The notes below the pieces were generated by a model that made no database searches, was not told the origin of the DNA, and saw only the letters and a list, made by a program, of their open reading frames with translations. This document shows positions 7,161-17,436 of a stretch of DNA of 46,380 nt, in pieces (within the stretch, counting starts at the first letter, position 1; the number at the start of each line of letters is the position of its first letter). Location: contig VGIC01000012.1 in the NCBI GenBank assembly GCA_016867975.1, forward strand, positions 1 to 46,380, read 5' to 3'. Source of the stretch: Betaproteobacteria bacterium. GTDB taxonomy: Bacteria > Pseudomonadota > Gammaproteobacteria > Burkholderiales > Methylophilaceae. The position numbers and the translations under genes were made by a program.

Positions 7161-10101
7161 GTGAACGCGCCTCACCTGAACTGAACAAATTGCTGACACA
7201 GCGCCCACAAATATGCGGATGTTCCGCATTTGCACCGACATCAGCACGATAATGCCAGCAACGGTCGCACTTCACATGCTCGCTTGGGGACACCTGAATT
7301 TCCAAGGCACCGCGACGTTGATGAACCGTAGCGCGCGATGTAATCAACACAAAGCGCAGATCATCCGCCAGTGCAGCTAAGGCATCATGCGTCGCTCCAT
7401 CCGCGTAGATATCCAGTTCTGATTGCAGTGACGACCCAATCAATCCTGCAGAGCGTTTCTCTTCAATCGCTTTATTCGCTTGTGCACGCACATCTAGAAT
7501 CAATTGCCATGCATCGAGATTAGCCTGTGTCAAACCATGTGCCGGCAATTCATACCATACATCTTCAAACACCGACTTATCCGCATCCAGCCCTAGCGTT
7601 TGCCAGATCTCATTGGCAGTAAAGCTCAGAATCGGTGCCATCAAACGCATCATGGCATGCGTAATATGATATAAAGCACTTTGTGCCGCGTGACGTGCAT
7701 GCGATTTTCTCCCTGAGGTATACAGCCTATCTTTAAGAATATCCAGATAGAATCCACCCAAATCCTCCGAACAGAAGCTCACAAATTTCTGCACCGCCAA
7801 ATGAAACTCATAGCGATCATAATCGACCAAAACACCCGCTTGCAGTTCCCGGATCAAATGCAGTGCATAACGGTCAATCTCCAGCCACTCACTGACAGGC
7901 AACAAATCTTTATTGGCATCAAAATCAGCCAGATTTGCCAGTAAAAAGCGTAAAGTGTTGCGAATGCGACGATAACTTTCGGCAACTCGCTTCAAAATCT
8001 CATCTGAGATGGTCAGCTCGCCTGAATAATCGGTAGAAGCTGTCCATAAGCGCAGAATATCTGCACCATAGGTGTCCATCACTTTTTGTGGTGCGACTAC
8101 GTTACCTTTGGACTTGCTCATCTTGTGGCCGCTACCGTCCACCACAAAGCCATGTGTTAAAAGGGCTTCGTACGGTGCGCGCCCATCAATCGCGCAACCT
8201 GTCAGCAGACTGGATTGGAACCAGCCACGGTGCTGGTCTGAACCTTCCAGATACAGGTCTGCCGGAAATGCCAAATCCTCTCGTCGCTTCAACACGGCTG
8301 CATGCGTGGAGCCGGAATCAAACCAGACATCTAAGGTGTCGGTAACTTTTTTATACTGTTCGGCTGCTTGCGGAGCACGTTGCCTCAAGAAGCTGTCACC
8401 ATCCAAGCTGAACCATGCCTCGATGCCTTGCTGCTCCACCTGCTGGCATACTCGCTCTAACAACTCCAAACTTTGTGGGTGTGGTTCCCCTGTTTCTTTA
8501 TGTACAAAGAACGGCATCGGCACACCCCAGTTACGCTGACGCGACACGCACCAGTCAGGGCGATTTTTAATCATTGCTTCCAGGCGCGCACGCCCCCAGC
8601 TTGGGAAAAACTCGGTGTTATCAACGGCTACATTCGCATGCTCACGCAGTGCTTTGCCATTCATATCCTGTGCATTCATGCCGATAAACCACTGGTGTGT
8701 TGCTAGTTGCATGAGTGGCGTCTTATGGCGCCAGCAATGTGGAAAACTATGTTGCAATCGTGCAGTTGCGAGCAGGGCTCTACTCTCGGCCATGGTAGCC
8801 AAAATAACCTTATTCGCTTCCTGACGACTTAAACCGCGAATACCTTCAAGCTCAACTAGCTCGCTATTAAAGAACTTGCCATCGCCACCCATAAGCACGC
8901 GCGGCTTTTCATTTGGGAAATTAGCACGCATCACTAGCCAATCATCATCGCCGTGCGCCGCTGCCGTATGTACCAAGCCAGTACCAGCATCGGTAGTCAC
9001 GTGTTCACCGCAAATGACAGGAACTTGGCGCTTATCGAACGGATGATGTAGCTGAAGCCCTTTTAAAGCTTCCCCTTGGCATGACGCCAGCACGCTCGTC
9101 CCATCCATACCGTAGCGCGCCAGCGTTTTCTCAGCCAACTCACGCGCCAGTATCAGCAAGCCCCTGCTGGTTTGAATCAGATCGTAATTGAGCTCAGGAT
9201 GCACACTGACAGCTTGATTGGCAGGTAGTGTCCACGGTGTGGTTGTCCAAATCACCGCATAGGCAAAGTGACTGCGCATTTTATCTGCGGCGTTGACACT
9301 CGGCTCACTCCTTGTCGTACTCACTTGTACTGTCTCGTCGTTCACCGGGCTTGCGCCTTGCATCTGGAACTGCTCGCTACACTTTGCCAGCGCATCATTC
9401 AAGGTTTCTAATGAAATTCCAAAAACCTTGCCTAAGGCCGCGTTATCTGCCACTTTAAAACCTACATCAATGGCGGGTGAGTTGACATCTTCATACTCTA
9501 CTTCTGCTTCTGCCAGCGCAGAACCACAGTCTACGCACCAATGCACAGGTTTACTGCCTTGATACAGGTAACCATTTCTATAGATATTGCCCAAGGCTCG
9601 CATGATATCGGCTTCGGTCTGATAATCCATGGTTAAATATGGATTATCCCAGTCGCCCAGCACCCCCAGACGGATAAAATCTTTTTTCTGCTTTTCCACC
9701 TGCTCGGCAGCATATTCACGACATAACTCACGGAACTTGGCTGGAGCGATGTTTTTGCCGTGATTTTTCTCTACCACCAGCTCAATGGGCAAACCGTGAC
9801 AATCCCACCCCGGTACATAAGGGGCATCAAAACCACTCATGGTTTTGGATTTAACGATAATGTCCTTAAGAATTTTATTGACGGCATGTCCAATATGAAT
9901 ATCGCCATTTGCATAAGGCGGACCATCGTGCAGGATAAACTTCTTCGCGCCGGCGCGTGCTTTACGAATGCGCTGATATAGCTTTTTATCTTGCCACTGC
10001 TGCAGCCATGCAGGCTCTCGCTTTGCCAAATCTCCTCGCATGGGAAAATCTGTTTCAGGCAAATTCAGTCTGTATTTCGAATCTTTGTTATTTTCAGTCA
10101 T
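7153..10101 (-). CDS. ileS: Isoleucyl-tRNA synthetase
   Basis: 982 residues, somewhat longer than many bacterial IleS. The class I signature [11 protein letters not shown] is at residues 62-72, and KMSKS is near residue 660. The editing domain ([13 protein letters not shown]) contains a local insertion with [20 protein letters not shown] just before it. The C-terminal zinc-binding module (CDRCWHYR...CGRCVSNL) lies near residue 950. It charges tRNA-Ile; this includes the minor tRNA-Ile(CAU) encoded at 24439, once lysidine-modified by TilS. It is the third gene of murJ-ribF-ileS-lspA. Confidence 0.97.
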   Translation of the reverse strand: MTENNKDSKYRLNLPETDFPMRGDLAKREPAWLQQWQDKKLYQRIRKARAGAKKFILHDGPPYANGDIHIGHAVNKILKDIIVKSKTMSGFDAPYVPGWDCHGLPIELVVEKNHGKNIAPAKFRELCREYAAEQVEKQKKDFIRLGVLGDWDNPYLTMDYQTEADIMRALGNIYRNGYLYQGSKPVHWCVDCGSALAEAEVEYEDVNSPAIDVGFKVADNAALGKVFGISLETLNDALAKCSEQFQMQGASPVNDETVQVSTTRSEPSVNAADKMRSHFAYAVIWTTTPWTLPANQAVSVHPELNYDLIQTSRGLLILARELAEKTLARYGMDGTSVLASCQGEALKGLQLHHPFDKRQVPVICGEHVTTDAGTGLVHTAAAHGDDDWLVMRANFPNEKPRVLMGGDGKFFNSELVELEGIRGLSRQEANKVILATMAESRALLATARLQHSFPHCWRHKTPLMQLATHQWFIGMNAQDMNGKALREHANVAVDNTEFFPSWGRARLEAMIKNRPDWCVSRQRNWGVPMPFFVHKETGEPHPQSLELLERVCQQVEQQGIEAWFSLDGDSFLRQRAPQAAEQYKKVTDTLDVWFDSGSTHAAVLKRREDLAFPADLYLEGSDQHRGWFQSSLLTGCAIDGRAPYEALLTHGFVVDGSGHKMSKSKGNVVAPQKVMDTYGADILRLWTASTDYSGELTISDEILKRVAESYRRIRNTLRFLLANLADFDANKDLLPVSEWLEIDRYALHLIRELQAGVLVDYDRYEFHLAVQKFVSFCSEDLGGFYLDILKDRLYTSGRKSHARHAAQSALYHITHAMMRLMAPILSFTANEIWQTLGLDADKSVFEDVWYELPAHGLTQANLDAWQLILDVRAQANKAIEEKRSAGLIGSSLQSELDIYADGATHDALAALADDLRFVLITSRATVHQRRGALEIQVSPSEHVKCDRCWHYRADVGANAEHPHICGRCVSNLFSSGEARSHA

Positions 10102-10120
10102 GTTTCTCTCAAATGCTATT

Positions 10121-10170
10121 TGTAGGAGCGATATTCATATCGCGAAGTCTACCCGTGCGAAAATTTCGCG
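10121..10170. repeat. REP-like hairpins between ribF and ileS
   Basis: TAGGAGCGATATtcATATCGCGAAG has the layout of the TAGGAGCGG...CCGCGAA type of REP sequences seen in Pseudomonas and relatives, here with the stem GCGATAT/ATATCGC. It is followed by a second palindrome GCGAAA-a-TTTCGC (10158-10170). Together they fill most of the 72-bp ribF-ileS gap and may moderate read-through from ribF to ileS. Confidence 0.5.
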
Positions 10171-10173
10171 CAA

Positions 10174-11079
10174 TCAATTGCACTCATACAAGAAAAGATC
10201 TCGTGCCGCGGTTACATCTAATGCAATTTGCGCTTTTAGCGCATCTAAACTTTCAAATTTCATTTCTTCTCTGATCTTGTGCATAAACTCTATATGCACA
10301 TGCTTCCCGTATAGGTCACCACTAAAGTCCAGCACATGCACTTCCAGAGACAGCTTAGGCACACCCGAAATTGTCGGTCGAACCCCTAGGTTAGCCACCG
10401 CATTTAAACCATCCAATTTTACTGCATATACACCAGTTAATGCGGGGCGTTCGTGTCGCATATGTACATTCGCGGTCGGGAACCCAAGCTGTCTCCCGCG
10501 CTTTGCGCCGTGTACGACCTTGCCGCTCATGCTGTACGGTCTACCCAGCAGCGTAGCTGCCTCTTTCAAGTTCCCCTCTGCTAAGGATAGGCGTACCCTT
10601 GTGCTAGAAACACGCGCTCCGGCAAGGTCAACCTGTTGCAGGCTAGGTAATTGAAATCCCGCACGCTCAAAGTCAGCCACACTGCCTGCACGCTTGGCGC
10701 CAAAGCGAAAGTCGTGTCCCACCAATATGGCCTGAGCATTCAACCCATCCTGCAGAATATCCCGCATGAACGCATTGACTGTTAGCTGGGCAAAACGCTC
10801 GTTGAATCGGCATACGTACACACGCTCGACACCGATGGCTGAAAAATGCTCCAGCTTCTCACGCATTGAACATAATCTGGCTGGGGCATTGTGGGGTGTA
10901 AAGAATTCACGCGGATGTGGCTCAAAAGTCATTACCGCAGCCATCGCGTTCAACCGTCCGGCCTCAGACATCAAGTTGTTCAATAAGGCCTGGTGTCCTA
11001 GATGGATTCCATCGAAATTACCTATCGCCAACGCGCAAGGTGGCGGTCGAACAGATGGGATATGACGACAAACCTGCAT
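10174..11079 (-). CDS. ribF: Bifunctional riboflavin kinase / FAD synthetase
   Basis: 301 residues. The N-terminal FMN adenylyltransferase part shows GNFDGIHLGHQALL and FEPHPREFF; the C-terminal riboflavin kinase part shows GRPYSMSGKVVHGAKRGRQLGFPTANV, the flavokinase signature with the PTAN metal/substrate motif. It makes FMN and FAD in the cytoplasm. Its ATG overlaps the murJ stop by one base (TGATG), so translation is probably coupled. No FMN riboswitch is seen upstream, as expected for a gene inside an operon. Confidence 0.96.
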   Translation of the reverse strand: MQVCRHIPSVRPPPCALAIGNFDGIHLGHQALLNNLMSEAGRLNAMAAVMTFEPHPREFFTPHNAPARLCSMREKLEHFSAIGVERVYVCRFNERFAQLTVNAFMRDILQDGLNAQAILVGHDFRFGAKRAGSVADFERAGFQLPSLQQVDLAGARVSSTRVRLSLAEGNLKEAATLLGRPYSMSGKVVHGAKRGRQLGFPTANVHMRHERPALTGVYAVKLDGLNAVANLGVRPTISGVPKLSLEVHVLDFSGDLYGKHVHIEFMHKIREEMKFESLDALKAQIALDVTAARDLFLYECN

Positions 11080-12623
11080 CAGTGATTGACCCTGCGTATG
11101 TAATCACGTGGTTTAAATCCCAGCAACATTAGCGTCGCAAAATAACTCATCCCGCCCAGTCCCACCAATCCTGCAATATAAGCCAGTCTATATCCCATAC
11201 TAAAATGTAGCCACGCTTGCGCTTCCCCCATCGCAAAATGTAGCACCGCTCCCATTGCTATGAGTGCAATCAATAACTTCACTATGAACATGCCCCACCC
11301 TGGCTGAGGATGAAACAGATTAGCCTTACGTAAGTGATGATAGAGTAAGCCAGCATTCATACATGCAGCCAACCCAATTGCCAAGGCCAGTCCTACATGT
11401 TGCAAATCCAGCACAAAAACAAATAAGACGTTCATCACTTGCGTGGCAACTAAGGTAAACATTGCAATCTTGACTGGGGTCTTTACATTCTGCCTTGCAT
11501 AAAATCCAGGCGCTAGAATCTTGACCAAAATGAGACCTAACAAACCAAAACTGTAGGCCATCAATGCCTGCTGCGTCATCGTCACATCAAGGGGGGTGAA
11601 TTTTCCGTAATAAAATAACGAAGTGACCAAGGGCGCCCCTAGTACTGCCAATGCAAGCGCTGCAGGTGTGGCAAGGATAAAAGTAAGGCGCATCCCCCAA
11701 TCCAACACCTGAGAGTATTCTTGATCATCTCGGCTGGAATAGGCTTTAGATAAGCTGGGCAATAAAATTGTGCCTAAGGCCACGCCAAGCACTCCTGTTG
11801 GAAACTCCATCAGCCGATCGGCATAATAGAGCCAACTCACGCTACCCGTGATTAAAAATGAGGCGAAAATAGTATTTAGAATCAGAGAAATCTGTGCCAC
11901 CGACACCCCTAAAACAGCAGGCCCCATCAGCTTAAGAATACGCCAAACACCATCATCATCTCGCTTAAAATCAAAGCGAGGCAACATCCCTATCTGTCTC
12001 AAGAATGGCACTTGAAACATCAACTGTACGATTCCACCAATTAATACAGCCCAAGCCAGCGCCTTAATAGGCTCATCGAAATAATCCGCCAAGAAGAGGA
12101 TCGAGATAATCATCGACACATTGAGCCAGACTGGAGTAAAGGCTGGAACGGAAAACTTGTTGTAGGTATTCAACACCCCACCAGCCATCGAAACGAATGA
12201 GATAAAGAAAATATAAGGGAATGTGATGCGTAACAACTCTACGGTCAGCTGCATTTTATTTGCATCCGCCTTAAATCCTGGTGCAATCAACTGAACGATA
12301 AAAGGCGCTGCAAGCATCCCGAGTAAAGTTACAACCACTAGCATAATGCCTAGCCAAGTGGCGACGCGATCAACCAATCCTTTGGTTTCATCAACGCTAC
12401 GCTGACTCTTATACTCCGCAAGAATAGGGACAAATGCCTGGCTGAAAGCGCCTTCTGCGGAAACTCTACGTAGCAGATTCGGTATTTTAAAAGCTACGAT
12501 AAATGCATCACTCAACATCCCTGCGCCGAAAAAACGCGCAATCAAGGTGTCGCGTACAAATCCCAATATACGCGACACAAAAGTCATACTGCCGACTTTA
12601 GCCAGCGCTTTAAGTAAATTCAT
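11079..12623 (-). CDS. murJ: Lipid II flippase MurJ (MviN)
   Basis: 514 residues with about 14 hydrophobic segments. The N-terminus (LLKALAKVGSMTFVSRILGFVRDTLIARFFGAG) and the stretch NLLRRVSAEGAFSQAFVPILAEYK are highly typical of MurJ. It flips lipid II across the inner membrane for peptidoglycan synthesis. It is the first gene of a four- or five-gene minus-strand operon with ribF, ileS and lspA. In many proteobacteria rpsT lies divergently next to murJ; it is not present here. Confidence 0.96.
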   Translation of the reverse strand: MNLLKALAKVGSMTFVSRILGFVRDTLIARFFGAGMLSDAFIVAFKIPNLLRRVSAEGAFSQAFVPILAEYKSQRSVDETKGLVDRVATWLGIMLVVVTLLGMLAAPFIVQLIAPGFKADANKMQLTVELLRITFPYIFFISFVSMAGGVLNTYNKFSVPAFTPVWLNVSMIISILFLADYFDEPIKALAWAVLIGGIVQLMFQVPFLRQIGMLPRFDFKRDDDGVWRILKLMGPAVLGVSVAQISLILNTIFASFLITGSVSWLYYADRLMEFPTGVLGVALGTILLPSLSKAYSSRDDQEYSQVLDWGMRLTFILATPAALALAVLGAPLVTSLFYYGKFTPLDVTMTQQALMAYSFGLLGLILVKILAPGFYARQNVKTPVKIAMFTLVATQVMNVLFVFVLDLQHVGLALAIGLAACMNAGLLYHHLRKANLFHPQPGWGMFIVKLLIALIAMGAVLHFAMGEAQAWLHFSMGYRLAYIAGLVGLGGMSYFATLMLLGFKPRDYIRRVNH

Positions 12624-13102
12624 GCTCGTCGTTATTCAGTGGAGATATAAAACGTGTGGATTAATACCATATCGTGTGATTCTAACATGGCAATCGGCTG
12701 CTAGCATTGCGTTGATTCTGATATTTGCGATCATTAACCTCGCTATTAATTTTTCACATTCACAGCAAAGCCACGCCAGCCTTAGATTCCAGTAGAATAG
12801 CGTCTATCAAAGACATTCCCCCACTGGGTGACGAAATAAGACGGGGCACAGGCTCCCTTTGCACAAGCAGTACTTTCATTCAAGCTTTAAAGAGATGCAA
12901 TAATCTCTATACGCTACGCTGGCGTTTGTATTATCTGTCAAGGAAGATGATACAACATGTTTGAGTCCCGTTTGACATGAGTTTTGGCTTGGGAAAATCA
13001 ATCGTGGGATTGGGGTAGAGAAATTACTTGCCAAACTGGATAGAAGTAACGTAGAATCCGCGCCTTTCTGCTTTAAAATTTTCTAAAAAGAGAACAAAGA
13101 TT
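12624..13102. other. 479-bp intergenic region without a recognised gene
   Basis: This gap separates divergent murJ and rpsP. Short open frames occur (for example 12725-12964) but show no family features, no good ribosome sites and biased composition, so I do not call them. A possible -10 (TAGAAT, near 12793) and the rpsP promoter (13028-13057) are present. A regulatory RNA is possible but unsupported. Confidence 0.5.
13028..13057 (+). promoter_or_regulatory. Sigma-70 promoter for the rpsP operon
   Basis: TTGCCA (13028-13033) and TAGAAT (13052-13057) are separated by 18 bp. A GC-rich stretch just after the -10 (CCGCGCC) is typical of growth-rate-controlled ribosomal promoters. Transcription would start about 40 bp before the rpsP ATG. 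Confidence 0.65.
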
Positions 13103-13549
13103 ATGGTTATTATTCGTTTAGCTCGTGGCGGCGCGAAAAAAGCTCCATTCTACAATGTGGTTGTGGCTGATTCACGTAACCGTCGTGATGGTCGCTTCAT
13201 TGAGCGTGTTGGTTTCTACAATCCATCAGCGGGTGCGAGTGCTGAAGGTTTGCGCATTGATTTGGCACGTGTGACGCACTGGCAAAACAACGGTGCGCAA
13301 CTGTCTGATACAGTTGCACGCTTGGTTAAATTCCACACCAAAGGTCCAGAGGCTGCAATTGCTGCTAAAGCTAAGGATGCTGCAAAAGTAGAAGCTAAGA
13401 AGGCTAAGATTGCTGCTGAAGAGGCTGCCAAAGTTAAAGCTGCTGCAGATGCTGCAAAAGCAGAAGCTGACGCTAAGGCCGCTGCAGAGGCTGAGGCTGC
13501 TAAAGCCGCTGCTGCTGAAGCAACAGAAGCGCCAGCCGCTGACGCTTAA
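13103..13549 (+). CDS. rpsP: 30S ribosomal protein bS16 with a long Ala/Lys/Glu tail
   Basis: 148 residues, against about 80-90 in most bacteria. Residues 1-85 are normal bS16 ([25 protein letters not shown]...). Residues 86-148 are almost only Ala, Lys, Glu and Asp ([24 protein letters not shown]...), predicted to be helical and highly charged. An extended bS16 is known in various betaproteobacteria and other groups, but the role of the tail is unclear. First gene of rpsP-rimM-trmD-rplS. Confidence 0.96.
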   Translation: MVIIRLARGGAKKAPFYNVVVADSRNRRDGRFIERVGFYNPSAGASAEGLRIDLARVTHWQNNGAQLSDTVARLVKFHTKGPEAAIAAKAKDAAKVEAKKAKIAAEEAAKVKAAADAAKAEADAKAAAEAEAAKAAAAEATEAPAADA

Positions 13550-13582
13550 TTGAGTGCTTAGGTTTTGATAACCTAAGTAAGA

Positions 13583-14125
13583 GTGCAATTGGCTGAAAAT
13601 GGCATGGTAGTAATGGGGCGCGTTGTTGCGCCCTATGGTGTTTATGGTTGGCTTAAAGTTGCGCCAGATACCGAGGCGATCGATGGGTTGTTTGATTACG
13701 ACACGTGGTGGTTGGGTCGAGGCGATGACTGGCGCGAGATGACGGTTGAAACCGCCAAGATTCACAATGATGTGATTTTGGTCAAGTTGGAGGGGATTGA
13801 TGACAGGGATGCTGCGTTTGCCTGTAAAGGTAAGCAGGTTGCGGTGCCTAGAGATCAATTCCCAGAACCTGAAGAGAATGAGTATTATTGGACCGATTTG
13901 ATTGGTCTACGGGTCAAGAATCTGCAAGGCGTGGATTTCGGTGTCATCACGGAGTTGTTCGAGACAGGTGCCAATGATGTGATGGTGGTGAAGCGTTCGA
14001 CAGATACAACGGATGCTGCAAAAGAGAGGGCGCAGGAAAGGTTGATCCCTTTTATTGCGGCGGTCGTGCTGGAAGTAGATTTAGAAGCTAAATCGATGCT
14101 GGTGGATTGGGATGAGGACTTTTAG
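13583..14125 (+). CDS. rimM: Ribosome maturation factor RimM
   Basis: 180 residues. The N-terminal RimM domain begins VVMGRVVAPYGVYGWLKV; the PRC-barrel part has YYWTDLIGLRVKN and ends RLIPFIAAVVLEVDLEAKSMLVDWDEDF. It binds uS19 and helps mature the 30S head. The start is either GTG 13583 or ATG 13604; GTG is given because it leaves a usual gap after rpsP, but the conserved sequence begins only at the ATG. Confidence 0.93.
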   Translation: MQLAENGMVVMGRVVAPYGVYGWLKVAPDTEAIDGLFDYDTWWLGRGDDWREMTVETAKIHNDVILVKLEGIDDRDAAFACKGKQVAVPRDQFPEPEENEYYWTDLIGLRVKNLQGVDFGVITELFETGANDVMVVKRSTDTTDAAKERAQERLIPFIAAVVLEVDLEAKSMLVDWDEDF

Positions 14126-14144
14126 TCTGATTGCGTGATCTCCG

Positions 14145-14900
14145 ATGGCTTTTAGGTTCGATGTGGTCACTTTGTTTCCAGAGATGTTTGATGCAGTGAC
14201 CAAACAGGGTATTACGAGTAGGGCGTTGCAGCAGCACATCTATGATGTACGGTACTGGAATCCGCGAGATTTCACTGTAGACAATCATAAGACGGTTGAT
14301 GATCGGCCTTATGGCGGGGGTCCAGGCATGGTGATGCTGATAGAGCCGCTGGAGCAGGCAATTACTGCGGCCAAACTGAGTCAGTCAGAAACCAATATTG
14401 AGAGTTGGGTGATTCATCTCTCTCCAGCGGGTAAGCCGCTGACGCATCAGAGAGTGATGCAGTTAAGTAAGAAGCAAGGATTGATATTACTTGCCAGTCG
14501 TTATGAAGGCGTGGATCAACGCCTGATTGATGCGCAGGTCGATGAGGAAATATCGATTGGTGACTATGTGTTGAGTGGTGGCGAGCTGCCAGCCATGGTG
14601 TTGATGGATGCGATGATACGTCAAATGCCAGGGGCGTTAGGTGATCGTGATTCTGCCATTGAAGACTCATTTGTCGATGGTCTGCTGGATTGTCCACATT
14701 ACACTAGGCCAGAAGAATATAAAGGTGTGAAGGTACCTGAAGTATTATTGTCAGGTAATCATGCCAAGATCAAGCAGTGGCGCCTAAAAACGGCATTGCA
14801 AAGAACTCGGGATCAACGTCCCGATTTATTGGCCGCAAGGTCGTTGACGAAAGAAGAAGCACGGCTGCTAAAGGAAGTTCAAGAGGACGAAATTAAGTAG
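14145..14900 (+). CDS. trmD: tRNA (guanine37-N1)-methyltransferase
   Basis: 251 residues, family length. The SPOUT fold is shown by [24 protein letters not shown], the deep trefoil-knot motifs [15 protein letters not shown] and [20 protein letters not shown], and [28 protein letters not shown]. It adds m1G at position 37 of tRNAs reading CNN codons and prevents frameshifting. ATG 14145 is 19 bp after rimM. Confidence 0.97.
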   Translation: MAFRFDVVTLFPEMFDAVTKQGITSRALQQHIYDVRYWNPRDFTVDNHKTVDDRPYGGGPGMVMLIEPLEQAITAAKLSQSETNIESWVIHLSPAGKPLTHQRVMQLSKKQGLILLASRYEGVDQRLIDAQVDEEISIGDYVLSGGELPAMVLMDAMIRQMPGALGDRDSAIEDSFVDGLLDCPHYTRPEEYKGVKVPEVLLSGNHAKIKQWRLKTALQRTRDQRPDLLAARSLTKEEARLLKEVQEDEIK

Positions 14901-14906
14901 CGAGTG

Positions 14907-15000
14907 GAATAAGATGCATCCGCACGGGGCGCGAAAACCGCATGTACATATTAGTGCATGAGGATCTGAGCACCGCGCAACGTAGCAGATTAACCGCGTA
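14907..15000. repeat. Palindromic intergenic element between trmD and rplS
   Basis: The 174-bp trmD-rplS gap holds a near-palindrome: an outer GGGGCGCG / CACCGCGC and a centre CATGTACatattaGTGCATG. The layout (GC-rich flanks around a GTAC-type hairpin) resembles the elements at 36750 and 41094, but sequence identity is weak. Its place inside a ribosomal operon suggests a processing or attenuation role; this is inference. Confidence 0.4.
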
Positions 15001-15074
15001 GCACTTAAGTTTATACTTCTTGTGAGCAGGAACAAGCTTCTTCATAACTAAAAGGAACCCGCAAGGGATAAAAC

Positions 15075-15470
15075 ATGGCAGATATCATTAAAATGTTAGA
15101 GCAAGAAGAAATTGCTCGTTTGAACAAAACAATCCCAGATTTCGCTCCAGGCGACACCGTGGTCGTTGGTGTAAACGTGGTTGAAGGTAACCGTAAACGT
15201 GTGCAGGCATACGAAGGTGTGGTAATTGCTAAGCGTAACAAAGGTTTGAACTCATCTTTCATCGTGCGTAAGATCTCTTCAGGTGAAGGTGTTGAGCGTA
15301 CATTCCAAACTTACTCCCCATTGATCGCTTCAATCGAATTGAAGCGCCGTGGTGACGTACGTCGTGCGAAACTGTACTACTTGCGTGAGCGTTCAGGTAA
15401 GTCAGCACGTATTAAGGAAAAATTGGTAGCGCGTGAGAAAGAAGTCATGGCGCCAGCAGAAAGCGCTTAA
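15075..15470 (+). CDS. rplS: 50S ribosomal protein bL19
   Basis: 131 residues. The sequence [49 protein letters not shown] with [10 protein letters not shown] and [20 protein letters not shown] is classic bL19, which sits at the 30S-50S interface. It has an AAGGA-type ribosome site (AAAAGGAACCC) and is the last gene of the rpsP operon, followed by a strong terminator. Confidence 0.98.
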   Translation: MADIIKMLEQEEIARLNKTIPDFAPGDTVVVGVNVVEGNRKRVQAYEGVVIAKRNKGLNSSFIVRKISSGEGVERTFQTYSPLIASIELKRRGDVRRAKLYYLRERSGKSARIKEKLVAREKEVMAPAESA

Positions 15471-15496
15471 TACGCTAGAGTTAGAAGTTAAGTTAG

Positions 15497-15526
15497 GCCC
15501 CAATGATGAAAGTCATTGGGGCTTTT
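15497..15526 (+). terminator. Rho-independent terminator after rplS
   Basis: A perfect 10-bp stem GCCCCAATGA / TCATTGGGGC with a six-base loop is followed by TTTTGCTTTT. It closes the rpsP-rimM-trmD-rplS operon. Confidence 0.92.
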
Positions 15527-15592
15527 GCTTTTGCGGATTTGCGATAGGCGTAATTTGTTATAACATCGTAGTATGAAAAGGTCTCGAAAAAT

Positions 15593-16078
15593 ATGCCCCA
15601 CGATACTGAGGATGCGCTGATACGGACTCCGTTCGGTGCCGTGGCTTTGAGTTTGTGCAAAGAACAGTTAACTATTACGCTATTGTCAAAAACTCCAGCC
15701 AGGGAAAGGCGGTCAGAACATCCTATGCTAAGTGAAGTCAGCGGGGAGTTGGTGCGCTACCTACAAGACCCTCATATTGGATTCGATACAAGGCTGGTGC
15801 AGCCGGGAACTGCTTTTCAGCAACGGGTTTGGCATGCGATAGAGGCGATTCCATGTGGGCAGACACTTACCTATGGTGAGCTTGCGCAGCAATTGGGATC
15901 GGGGGCTCGGGCTGTAGCAAACGCTTGTGGTGCAAATCAATTGCCCCTACTAATCCCATGTCATCGGGTGGTATCTAAGACTGGAATAGGTGGGTTTATG
16001 CAGGGTGCGGCAAGTGGCTTGTCTATTAAGCGTTGGTTGTTACGGCATGAAGCTGTGAAAGGCTGCGAATGTGAGTGA
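15593..16078 (+). CDS. ogt: Methylated-DNA-protein cysteine methyltransferase
   Basis: 161 residues. The active-site motif is PCHRV with Cys 123, within GANQLPLLIPCHRVVSKTGIGGF; the helix-turn-helix part GTAFQQRVWHAIEAIPCGQTLTYGELA is also typical. It removes alkyl groups from O6-alkylguanine in a suicide reaction. It overlaps xerD by 8 nt, so the two are co-translated. Confidence 0.93.
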   Translation: MPHDTEDALIRTPFGAVALSLCKEQLTITLLSKTPARERRSEHPMLSEVSGELVRYLQDPHIGFDTRLVQPGTAFQQRVWHAIEAIPCGQTLTYGELAQQLGSGARAVANACGANQLPLLIPCHRVVSKTGIGGFMQGAASGLSIKRWLLRHEAVKGCECE

Positions 16079-16979
16079 GCACACGCAACCTCCGAAAGAT
16101 TTGGCGGAGATCGATACTTTTATTGATTATTTGTGGCTGGAGGATGGGTTGGCCAAAAATACCTTGGACAGCTATCGGCTGGATTTAACCGCATTTGCAC
16201 TTTGGCTTGCTCAGCACAAGAATTTATTGGTATCGGTACAGCAGTCCGATATCCAGCAGTACCTAGCTGTTAGATTCCCCCAGAGCAAACCTCGTAGCGT
16301 GAGCCGCTTGATTGCCACTCTAAGACGTTTTTACCGTTATCTGTTGCGTGACGGCAAGATCAGTAGCGATCCCACGTTGCAGATAGAAGCCCCCAAATTG
16401 CCACGCAGTTTGCCAAAAAGCCTGAATGAAGATGAGGTTGTGGCATTACTCAATACCCCGAACTTGAACGAACCTGTTGGGCTGCGGGATCGTGCCATGT
16501 TAGAACTATTGTACGCGTGCGGGCTACGTGTGTCGGAGTTGGTTTCAATAAAGACCACAGAGGTTAGTGTCAGTGATAGCGTGGTTCGCGTAACCGGAAA
16601 AGGCAACAAAACTCGTTTGGTGCCGATGGGGGAGGAGGCTGCCGATTGGATAGCGCGTTACTTACGCGAGGCGAGGGGTGAGATATTGCAAAAGCGTTTG
16701 TCTGATGCCGTATTTGTGACTAGTCGGGGAGAGGCGATGACACGGCAGGCCTTCTGGTACGCCATCAAGCGTTATGCGCTACTGGCTGGAATTACCAAGC
16801 CTATATCACCGCATGTTTTGCGACATGCTTTTGCGACTCACCTGCTGAATCATGGGGCTGATTTGCGTGTGGTGCAGATGTTATTGGGGCATTCGGATAT
16901 TTCAACCACACAGATTTATACGCACGTGGCGCGGGAGCGTCTGAAGCAACTGCACAGCATGCATCATCCCCGAGGTTAA
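16071..16979 (+). CDS. xerD: Site-specific tyrosine recombinase XerD
   Basis: 302 residues, the usual XerD length. The N-terminal SAM-like domain (DTFIDYLWLEDGLAKNTLDSYRLDL) is followed by the catalytic domain with the Arg in ACGLRVSELVSI, the Lys in GKGNKTR, HVLRHAFATHLL, the second His in LLGHSDISTTQ and the Tyr in QIYTHV. It resolves chromosome dimers at dif with XerC and FtsK. The start is GTG 16071 within the end of ogt. It overlaps the convergent folB by 4 nt. Confidence 0.95.
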   Translation: MSEHTQPPKDLAEIDTFIDYLWLEDGLAKNTLDSYRLDLTAFALWLAQHKNLLVSVQQSDIQQYLAVRFPQSKPRSVSRLIATLRRFYRYLLRDGKISSDPTLQIEAPKLPRSLPKSLNEDEVVALLNTPNLNEPVGLRDRAMLELLYACGLRVSELVSIKTTEVSVSDSVVRVTGKGNKTRLVPMGEEAADWIARYLREARGEILQKRLSDAVFVTSRGEAMTRQAFWYAIKRYALLAGITKPISPHVLRHAFATHLLNHGADLRVVQMLLGHSDISTTQIYTHVARERLKQLHSMHHPRG

Positions 16980-17332
16980 CTTATTTTGTGGCGTTCGATG
17001 ATGACGCCAAGCGCTTTTAGTCCGGGCAATATCATGGGTTTTGCCACCTTAACTTTGACGCGCAGAGCATGAAATTCTTTCAAAATCAGTTGGCAAACGT
17101 GATCTGCCAGGGCCTCCACTAGGGAAAAGTGATGCTCAGCCAGAGTATCGCGGATGCGACTAACGACAAGGCCGTAATCAATCGTGTCAGTAATAGCATC
17201 ACTATTGCAGGCTTTGCTTAGGTCGTACCCAATTTCAATGTCGAGTATGATGGTTTGAGGCGTCATGCGCTCCCACTCGGGGACCCCGAGTTTGGTTTGT
17301 ACTTTGACTTCACTTAGAAAAATCATATCCAT
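16976..17332 (-). CDS. folB: Dihydroneopterin aldolase
   Basis: 118 residues, family length. The sequence MIFLSEVKVQTKLGVPEWERMTPQTIILDIEIGYD, DTIDYGLVVSRIRD, FSLVEALADHVCQLIL and a C-terminal VKVAKPMIL fit FolB, including the Tyr in IDYG and the Glu in VEALAD. It cleaves dihydroneopterin in folate synthesis. An ATG two codons downstream is an alternative start. Divergent from plsY. Confidence 0.93.
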   Translation of the reverse strand: MDMIFLSEVKVQTKLGVPEWERMTPQTIILDIEIGYDLSKACNSDAITDTIDYGLVVSRIRDTLAEHHFSLVEALADHVCQLILKEFHALRVKVKVAKPMILPGLKALGVIIERHKIS

Positions 17333-17436
17333 AAATTATGATACCTGTGCATAGGTGATGGTTTAAAATGTGGCTGATTGATTCTAACGTATAAATGTGG
17401 CTGAAAGGTATCTATAAAAATGCATATTACTACCCG

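Noticed and set aside
10102-11200. FMN riboswitch for ribF
   Set aside because: ribF begins one base inside murJ; no RFN-element-like conserved blocks were seen around the start.
13226-13858. Minus-strand frame across rpsP and rimM
   Set aside because: Its Ser/Cys/Phe-rich composition is the reverse of the Ala/Lys/Glu tail of rpsP; both plus-strand genes are certain.
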